A stretch of DNA of 45,790 bases from Planctomycetota bacterium (GTDB lineage Bacteria; Planctomycetota; UBA1135; GCA-002686595): positions 1-45,790 of the forward strand of contig JALWOP010000361.1 of NCBI GenBank assembly GCA_027083445.1, written 5' to 3'. The notes below the pieces were generated by a model. The model saw only the letters and a list, made by a program, of their open reading frames with translations, was not told the DNA's origin and did no database searches. The position numbers and the translations under genes were made by a program. This document shows positions 40,353-45,790 of the stretch, piece after piece (position 1 is the stretch's first letter; every line of letters starts with the position of its first letter).

Positions 40353-41126
40353 ATGTCCGCCGATGCATTTCCCCCGGGCCAGGCTCTCCCCCGTCCCCAG
40401 CGGCTGGTGACCACTTCGGAGGCCGCCGTCCTGCTCCAGGTCGACGAGGGCACGCTCTGGCGTCTGCTCGATGAGAGCGGGATCAGGGTGCATGTCCTCG
40501 TCCAGGGTCGTGACCAGCGGGTGGCGGTCTCGGTGCGAGACCTGCTCTACCTGCGCGCACATCCTGAGCTGCGTTCCAGGGGGCCGCGTGCGCTCGCAGA
40601 CGAGCAAGGCGTGGGGGAGGATGGCCTCGGCTTCGAGCTCGATCTGCTCAGTGCGCAACACGAGAACGCCAAGGCCCGCATCGCCAGTCTCGAACAGCAT
40701 CAACGCGAGAACCTCGAAGAGCTCGATCGCTTGCGTCGCGACCTGGAATTCGAGCGCGGTCAGCGCTTGCAGCAGGAGATCCTGAAGTCCCACCTGGCCC
40801 GGGTGGGCGAGCAACTTGCAGCGGGCCAGGAACGCCTCTCGGCCCTCGAGGGGCGCCTGGCCGAGGTGCGTGCCGAGCACGAGCGGGAACTCGGCGAGCT
40901 CGAGACGGCCCGTGCGGCGGAACGCGCGTACCAGAGCCGGGAGCGGGAGCGGCTCTCCACGGAGTTGGCCCGCGTCAGCGCCGAGCGGGATGAGCTGCGT
41001 CGAGCCGTGCTCGCCGGTCAGGCCGAGCGCGAGGCCCTCATGCGGGAGCTCAGCGTGGCGCGCGATCTCGAGCGTGCGACCCAGCGCTACTGTGACCGAC
41101 TCGAAGCGCGCTTGCGCGGCGGCTGA
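40353..41126 (+). CDS. Helix-turn-helix plus long coiled-coil protein, function unknown
   Basis: This protein has 257 residues. Residues about 18-60 look like a MerR/excisionase-type helix-turn-helix (LVTTSEAAVLLQVDEGTLWR), with VSVRDLLYLRAH after it. From about 95 to 255 the sequence is almost entirely heptad-like (Leu, Glu, Arg, Gln), an uninterrupted coiled coil of about 160 residues. I do not recognise the family. A DNA-binding head on a long dimerising rod could suit a regulator, a nucleoid protein or a polar organiser. It sits 66 bases after the sulfotransferase-like gene and 23 bases before the methyltransferase fusion, so co-transcription is possible. Confidence 0.72.
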   Translation: MSADAFPPGQALPRPQRLVTTSEAAVLLQVDEGTLWRLLDESGIRVHVLVQGRDQRVAVSVRDLLYLRAHPELRSRGPRALADEQGVGEDGLGFELDLLSAQHENAKARIASLEQHQRENLEELDRLRRDLEFERGQRLQQEILKSHLARVGEQLAAGQERLSALEGRLAEVRAEHERELGELETARAAERAYQSRERERLSTELARVSAERDELRRAVLAGQAEREALMRELSVARDLERATQRYCDRLEARLRGG

Positions 41127-41149
41127 CTCGGACCGCGCGGGCCCCTAGG

Positions 41150-42982
41150 ATGTCCCCGAGCAAACCCGTGTCCTGCCGCCTGTTCGTCCGACTGTTCATC
41201 CGACTGTTCATCTGGGCTGCCCTCCTCCCAGGGTCGCTTCCCGGCTCCCCCTTGCCCACGTCTGGGGATCCTCCCCCGCGCTACCTGGGGCGGACGATCG
41301 CGCGCACGATGCACTGGACCGGGGCGGACTGGCTCCTGCGCGAGACCCGTGAGGACGAAGAGAACGCTGTCCGCCTGCGGGAGTGGCTCGCTCTGAAGCC
41401 GGGGGATACCGTCTGCGACCTGGGCTGCGGGAACGGGTTCCACACCCTGCCCCTCGCCCGCGAGGTCGGCCCCAAGGGGCGTGTCTACGCGGTGGACATT
41501 CAGCCTCAGATGCTCGTTCTCTTGCGTGAGCGCCTGGGCGAAGAGGGGATCGGGAACGTCACCTTGATCGAGGCAGGGGAGGAGACGACCCACTTGCCGG
41601 AGCGTAGCTGCGACCTGGTGCTCATGGTCGATGTCTACCACGAGTTGGTGCGGCCGCAGGCGGTTCTGGCGGAGGTGAGGCAGGCCCTGCGCCCCGGCGG
41701 ACGCCTGGTCCTGGTGGAGTTTCGGGCCGAGGATCCCGATGTCCCGATCCGTCCCCTGCACAAGATGAGCAGGGCGCAGATCGTGCGCGAACTGGCGGCC
41801 AACGGCTTCGCCTGGAGCCGAGGTTTCGACGGCTTGCCGCGCCAACATGCGATGGAGTTCACCCCCGCACCGGAGTGGGATGGGCGGAGCGAGGAGCGGG
41901 AGTTCGCGCAGGCCTTCTGGCGCGCGGCGGCCGATGGCGAATGCACCTGGGTGGCCGCCTTCCTCGCCCCCCGGGTGGATGACGGCCACGGCGAGCCGCG
42001 CCTGGCATCCGATCTGCTCGAAGAGCTGGCCGATGAGATCGACGACGGAGGGCTCGCACGCTGGAGGGAGGCGCGCTCGAACTGGAGCCTCTCGTTCGGG
42101 GCGGCCACCCTGCTGGCACGGCGGGACGCTCGGCGCGAGCGCATCGAGTTCGAGCGGGACGATGACGGGGCGTTGTGGATCACCACCTGGCGCCGGGGCC
42201 GACCCCCCGCGCCGCACCTTGGGCCCCTCTGTGCCCCGCAGGGTGCCCTTGGCGGCGGGCCCCTGCGCGAGCGCTTGGACCTCGCCGCACAGCTCGGCTA
42301 TGGGGGCGTCCAGTGGGGCGCCGAGGCGGTGGGCGAGGTGCGTGCCCTGTGCGAGAAGCGTGGTATGGATCTGTGGAGCGTCGCCTACGTGCTCGACATC
42401 GATTCCGATCCGGATCCCCGCGCGGCTGAACTGAACGAGGCGCTCGCGGCTCTCGAGGGGGGTGTGGGGCAGCTCTGGCTCGTCCTGCAGAGCAGCTCCC
42501 GGGTCAGTGGGGATCCGGCGGGGGATCCCAGTGCCCTGCGGACCTTGAAGAGGGTGCTCGCAGAGGCCGGCGCTCACCGCGTTCCAGTGGCGCTCTACCC
42601 GCGCTTCGGTTCCTGGCTCGGGAGCATCGAGGATGCACGCCGACTACTGGGACAGGTTCAGACTCCAGAGCTGGGAGTCTGTTTCGATCTCTGCGGTTGG
42701 CTGCAGGGCCAGGGGGACCGGGATCCCGCGCCGCTCCTGCGCCTCCTGGCCCCGCGCCTCATGGCGGTCACACTCGGTGATGCCCGGCGGGGCCCTGCGG
42801 ATTGGAGCGAGCTGCGCCTGCCCCTGGGGGACGGGCAGTACGACCTGGCCGCTTTCCTGACCCTCCTGGAGGAGATCGACTTTGACGGGCCCGTCGCTCT
42901 GGCGGTCCTGGGAGCTGAATCCTCGCCCCGGGAGAGCCTCGCCCGTTCGATGGCGGCTTGGAAAGAGCTTCGCGACCGATGA
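41150..42982 (+). CDS. Class I methyltransferase fused to a TIM-barrel (xylose isomerase-like) domain
   Basis: This protein has 610 residues. Residues 9-30 are hydrophobic with a triple RLF(V/I) repeat, resembling a signal peptide or membrane anchor. A class I SAM-dependent methyltransferase follows (about 60-240): VCDLGCGNGFHT (motif I, about 88-99), VYAVDIQPQ, LMVDVYHELVRPQ (about 158-170) and ALRPGGRLVLVEF. A middle part (about 245-370) is unassigned. Residues about 380-610 resemble a sugar isomerase/AP-endonuclease-type TIM barrel (LDLAAQLGYGGVQWGAEAV, VCFDLCGWLQGQGD, VTLGD), but the usual metal-binding His and Lys-Asp positions are changed. The stop overlaps the CobW-type start (ATGA). 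Methyl acceptor and barrel role are unknown. Confidence 0.8.
   Translation: MSPSKPVSCRLFVRLFIRLFIWAALLPGSLPGSPLPTSGDPPPRYLGRTIARTMHWTGADWLLRETREDEENAVRLREWLALKPGDTVCDLGCGNGFHTLPLAREVGPKGRVYAVDIQPQMLVLLRERLGEEGIGNVTLIEAGEETTHLPERSCDLVLMVDVYHELVRPQAVLAEVRQALRPGGRLVLVEFRAEDPDVPIRPLHKMSRAQIVRELAANGFAWSRGFDGLPRQHAMEFTPAPEWDGRSEEREFAQAFWRAAADGECTWVAAFLAPRVDDGHGEPRLASDLLEELADEIDDGGLARWREARSNWSLSFGAATLLARRDARRERIEFERDDDGALWITTWRRGRPPAPHLGPLCAPQGALGGGPLRERLDLAAQLGYGGVQWGAEAVGEVRALCEKRGMDLWSVAYVLDIDSDPDPRAAELNEALAALEGGVGQLWLVLQSSSRVSGDPAGDPSALRTLKRVLAEAGAHRVPVALYPRFGSWLGSIEDARRLLGQVQTPELGVCFDLCGWLQGQGDRDPAPLLRLLAPRLMAVTLGDARRGPADWSELRLPLGDGQYDLAAFLTLLEEIDFDGPVALAVLGAESSPRESLARSMAAWKELRDR
41177..41212 (+). 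repeat. Three tandem 12-base units in the leader of the methyltransferase fusion
   Basis: CGCCTGTTCGTC is followed by two copies of CGACTGTTCATC. They encode RLFV, RLFI and RLFI inside the N-terminal hydrophobic segment. Loss or gain of one unit keeps the frame and shortens or lengthens the segment by four residues. Confidence 0.8.
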
Positions 42983-43962
42983 GCGACCCTCGTATCCCCG
43001 TCACCCTGCTGGCCGGTTTCCTGGGCAGCGGCAAGACGACCCTCCTGAACCGCATCCTGGCCGGTGAGCACGGACGTCGGGTGGCGGTGATCGTCAACGA
43101 GTTTGGGGACGTGGACATCGACGGACGGCTCGTGAAGCGCCGCGAGGAGGATCTGGTCGAGCTGCAAGGGGGCTGTTTGTGTTGCACGGTGCGCGAGGAT
43201 CTGCGCACGACCCTGCTCGCCTTGGCCGCGCGCAATCGGCGCGGGCTCTTGGATCGTTTGGGCCTGCGCAGGGGTTTCGAGCGGGTGGTGATCGAGGCGT
43301 CGGGTCTGGCCTCTCCCGGGCCGGCGATCCAGACCCTACTCGTGGACGATGAGCTGGCTCGGCGCTACCTCCCGGCGGGCATCGTCACCCTCTGCCACGC
43401 CGGAGAGATCGTGCGCCAACTCGCCGAGCATCCCGAAGCGGCGGAGCAGGTGGCCTACGCGGACCTCTTGGTTCTGAACCACATCGATGGGGCCGACGAT
43501 CTCGAGCAGGCCGAGGAGACGCTCCGCGCCTGCAACCACGATGCCCCCATCCTGCGCGCGGAACGGGCCGACGTGGAGCTGGAGAGGGTCTTCAGCCGGC
43601 GCACTCTGCGCTCGCAGGAGGTCTCCTCCTACCGACACGGGGGAGACGAGGCTTGCACCCACGCCTGTCACACGAGCGGGGTGACGACGGTCACCTTGCG
43701 CTGCGACGGGCCCCTCGATCGAGAGGCCTTTCGCATGTGGCTCGCCTTCCTGGGAGGCCGCGAGGGCCTCGAGCTGTGGCGCTTCAAGGGGGTGGTCTCC
43801 TTTGCCGGGGCGCAGCGCTCGGAGATCGTCCAGGGGGTCTACCAGTGGGTCGAGATCACCCCCGGCTCCGAACCCGCGGGTCCTTCGATCTTGGTCTTGA
43901 TCGGACGCGGGCTGGACGCCGGGGAGCTCGAGCGCGGTTGGCGGGCGGTGCGCGCCTCGTGA
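42979..43962 (+). CDS. CobW/P47K-type GTPase (metallochaperone family)
   Basis: This protein has 327 residues. The P-loop is GFLGSGKT (13-20), the metal-binding motif is C66-L-C68-C69 in GGCLCCT, and the Walker B/switch region is VVIEASGL. The base-specificity motif is N167-H-I-D170, where Lys of NKxD is His. A His/Cys cluster at about 222-237 (YRHGGDEACTHACH) may hold extra metal. The C-terminal CobW domain (about 240-325) includes LWRFKGVVSFAG. Family members use GTP to deliver zinc, cobalt or other metals to client proteins. It overlaps the methyltransferase fusion (ATGA), so that protein is a plausible client (inference). An earlier in-frame start at 42958 would add seven residues and is less likely. 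Confidence 0.88.
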   Translation: MSDPRIPVTLLAGFLGSGKTTLLNRILAGEHGRRVAVIVNEFGDVDIDGRLVKRREEDLVELQGGCLCCTVREDLRTTLLALAARNRRGLLDRLGLRRGFERVVIEASGLASPGPAIQTLLVDDELARRYLPAGIVTLCHAGEIVRQLAEHPEAAEQVAYADLLVLNHIDGADDLEQAEETLRACNHDAPILRAERADVELERVFSRRTLRSQEVSSYRHGGDEACTHACHTSGVTTVTLRCDGPLDREAFRMWLAFLGGREGLELWRFKGVVSFAGAQRSEIVQGVYQWVEITPGSEPAGPSILVLIGRGLDAGELERGWRAVRAS

Positions 43963-43976
43963 GCCGGGACCCGGCT
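43962..43976. terminator. Inverted repeat spanning two convergent stop codons
   Basis: AGCCGGG (43962-43968) and CCCGGCT (43970-43976) are perfect complements around one base. The repeat runs from the last base of the CobW-type stop to inside the TAG of the convergent membrane protein gene. With a 5-base loop the usable stem is 5 bp. It is a compact candidate for a two-way transcription end. Confidence 0.4.
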
Positions 43977-45790
43977 ACTTACCCAGGGCTTGGCGGGCCC
44001 GCGCCAAGGCGGAGGCGATGGCACCGTCGGTCGGTGCCAAGGATGCGGCCCGTTCCAGTTGGGCCAGCGCCTCCGCTGCACGCCCCTGTTCGAGCAGGGC
44101 GAGACCGAGGAGGTGCAACACGCGGGGCCTGGCGGGGTCCGTGGGGCTTGCCTGCTCCAGGGCTCGGCGGGTCTGGGCCTCCGCCACCTGCGCTCGGCCC
44201 GCGGCCAGTTCGACCAGCGCCAGTTCGATGCGTGCGGGGACCAAGCCCTCGTCGAGGCTGAGGGAGCGCTCGAGCTGTTTGCGCGCGGGTCCGATGGCCC
44301 GTGCGCGGCGTAGGGCGGCCCCCGCCTGGTAGGGAAGAGTCGCGTCCAAAGAGGCCAACTCCTGGGCCTTTTGGAACTCCACGAGGGAGGCCGGCACCTT
44401 CCCCATGCGCGCCAGGGTCAGCCCCAGGTTCTGATGGGGGCGGTAGTCGCCCGGGTCGAGCTGGGATGCGCGCCGCAGGTGCAGGGCGGCTTGATCGAGC
44501 TCGCCCAGCTCCGAGAGGAGTAGACCCAGGTTGCTCTGCGCCATCGCGTTCTTTGGATTGGCTTCCACTGCGCGCCTCAACAGATCGAGGGCCTCCTCCT
44601 TCTGTCCCTGGGCCGCGAGCTGGGCGCCGCGGACCGCCAGGTCACCGGCCTCGTCCCGGACATGAACGGGACCTCCGGCCCGTTGAAGAGCCCACAGGGC
44701 GAGGAGGGATGCCGTGGCAAGGGCCAGGCGCGGCCAGTTGCGGGCGCGGGCCGTGCGCAGGAGGTAGGCCAGACCCTCGGCGGAGAGGATCAAGAGGAAA
44801 GGAACCAGGGGGGCGCGGTAGCGGGCCGTGACGAAGAAGGGGAGGTAGGAGAGATAGGAGAGAGCGATGAAAATCCCGAGCAGGGCCAGGCCGCTGCGCG
44901 ACACGCCCCTGCGAAGGGCTACCCCGAGTCCGAGCAGGGCGCTGGCCAGCACTGCGGCGAAGCCCACGGGCAAGATCCAGAGCACCCGCGAGCGCTCGCG
45001 GGCCGCGACCAGGTCCTTCTCGCTCGGGATCTCGGTCGGCGACCAGAAGGCCAGCGCCCGCCTCGCCATCAAGGCGAGCGCGCGGGAGGGGTGTGCGGTG
45101 GCCCATTTCCAAGCCTCCCCCGCGAACCAGCGGGAGACCTCGGAGGGGGACATCGTCCTCTGCGTGCGCGCCTCGACGGCGTGCACGATCTGGGGATAGT
45201 CGAAGGCCGAGTGGAAGCGGGGCAGGTCCCGGGGAAGGTCGACCGCCACCCCGCTCGCCTCGGGATTGTTGCCGATGTAGAGGTTGATGCCGCCGTTGGA
45301 GGAGATCAGGACCAGATCCTTGCCGGCGATGACGTTGCGCAGGGTCACGGGAGCGACGCAGAGGCCGACCCCCAAAGCGCTGAGGCCGATCTGACGCAGG
45401 GTGCGGCCCCGGGGCTGGTCCCTGCGAGCGATCCAATAGATCCAGACCCAGACCGCAAGAGCTACGACGAGCACATTGGGCTTGGCCAGGCTGGCCAGGC
45501 CCAGGGTGATCCCAGCCAGGAAGGCCCGGCCGCCGCCGGGACGTTCCTGGTAGCGAAGCAGGGTGAGGATCGTCGCCGCATAGAGGAAGACGAGCAGGCC
45601 GACCTCGCGGTACTCGTTGTCGAAGTAGGGCAGGATCCAGTAGGTCGCCGCTGCCAGGCCTGCGATCAGCGCGCTTCCCCGGCCCAGAAGGCGCCTGGCG
45701 ATGGCCCAGACGAGAACGCAGCTCAGGGAGCCGAGCAGGGCTCCGAGTGCATGGGCTGCCAGGTGATCGTGCCCAAAAACGCGGTAGATC
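43975..45790 (-). CDS. GT39-like membrane glycosyltransferase with TPR repeats, 5' end outside window
   Basis: The reading frame stays open to the window's end, so the start lies beyond 45790; about 604 residues are visible. The N-terminal visible part is polytopic, with DNEYREVGLLVFLYAATIL, LASLAKPNVLVV and SNGGINLYIGNNP, features of the GT39/ArnT/PMT membrane transferases that use polyprenyl-phosphate sugars. More helices follow (FIALSYLSYLPFFVTARYRA, a typical late segment). From about residue 375 the protein is soluble, with about five TPR-like repeats (AVEANPKNAMAQSNLGLLLS, QLDPGDYRPHQNLGLTLARM). TPRs usually bind proteins; here they may recruit a glycosylation target. The predicted catalytic Asp residues of GT39 lie near the missing N-terminus. 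Confidence 0.85.
   Translation of the reverse strand, partial: IYRVFGHDHLAAHALGALLGSLSCVLVWAIARRLLGRGSALIAGLAAATYWILPYFDNEYREVGLLVFLYAATILTLLRYQERPGGGRAFLAGITLGLASLAKPNVLVVALAVWVWIYWIARRDQPRGRTLRQIGLSALGVGLCVAPVTLRNVIAGKDLVLISSNGGINLYIGNNPEASGVAVDLPRDLPRFHSAFDYPQIVHAVEARTQRTMSPSEVSRWFAGEAWKWATAHPSRALALMARRALAFWSPTEIPSEKDLVAARERSRVLWILPVGFAAVLASALLGLGVALRRGVSRSGLALLGIFIALSYLSYLPFFVTARYRAPLVPFLLILSAEGLAYLLRTARARNWPRLALATASLLALWALQRAGGPVHVRDEAGDLAVRGAQLAAQGQKEEALDLLRRAVEANPKNAMAQSNLGLLLSELGELDQAALHLRRASQLDPGDYRPHQNLGLTLARMGKVPASLVEFQKAQELASLDATLPYQAGAALRRARAIGPARKQLERSLSLDEGLVPARIELALVELAAGRAQVAEAQTRRALEQASPTDPARPRVLHLLGLALLEQGRAAEALAQLERAASLAPTDGAIASALARARQALGK

Noticed and set aside
1-45790. 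CRISPR array, insertion sequence, prophage, retron or classic defence island
   Set aside because: No regularly spaced direct repeats, no transposase, integrase or reverse transcriptase, and the single HNH protein has no defence partners.

Overview
The window is 45.8 kb of GC-rich bacterial DNA carrying about 31 protein-coding genes, packed tightly on both strands. I found no rRNA, tRNA, CRISPR array, insertion sequence or phage module. The gene content points to a Planctomycetota-like bacterium: Calx-beta and concanavalin-type giant surface proteins, a YncE-type propeller fused to a phosphoesterase, a lipoprotein with the sulfatase fold, a tricorn-type protease, an HNH nuclease, and an FrhB-like protein beside a polysaccharide pyruvyl transferase. 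This assignment is inferred from family repertoire only; no marker gene is present.

Layout. 1-8430 (+): the 3' part of a giant modular secreted protein (open at the window edge), then a GT2 glycosyltransferase and a Wzx-like flippase. 8451-15271: a mixed block with an HNH nuclease (-), a decayed-looking low-confidence ORF (-), an S58 aminopeptidase (-), a Tat-exported superoxide-reductase-like protein (+), a TauE/SafE permease (-) and a propeller/phosphoesterase lipoprotein (+). 15268-29125: the main polysaccharide locus, with three further GT2-like enzymes, a pyruvyl transferase-like protein, an FrhB-like protein, an O-antigen ligase/polymerase-like membrane protein, a PssD/PssE (Alg14/Alg13-like) pair, a beta-helix lipoprotein, a polyprenyl-phosphate sugar transferase with a degenerate GGDEF-like N-terminus, and a GT9 (heptosyltransferase-like) enzyme. 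Together with the flippase these supply the initiating transferase, chain-extending transferases, flippase and polymerase candidates of a Wzx/Wzy-type pathway. No Wza/Wzc-type export gene is in the window.

29210-31703 (+) is a translationally coupled three-gene operon: a Tm-1-like protein (UPF0261), a TIM-barrel 'PEP hydrolase-like' protein and an SRPBCC protein. The first two correspond to the two halves of the tomato virus-resistance protein Tm-1; their bacterial role is unknown to me, and this is the best candidate here for an undescribed system. 31717-39000 holds an alkaline-phosphatase/sulfatase-fold lipoprotein with a Thr at the nucleophile position, an exported histidine phosphatase, a tricorn-like protease and a double PilZ protein. 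39054-43962 (+) holds an arylsulfotransferase-like lipoprotein, a coiled-coil HTH protein, an unusual methyltransferase/TIM-barrel fusion with an N-terminal hydrophobic segment, and a CobW-type GTPase coupled to it. The window ends inside a GT39-like membrane protein fused to TPR repeats (-).

Gene organisation is very compact. Co-directional neighbours overlap by ATGA, GTGA or TGATG. Convergent pairs share stop codons, overlap, or are separated only by a short inverted repeat. Most genes lack a clear Shine-Dalgarno sequence, so several starts were chosen from overlaps, signal peptides and family alignment.
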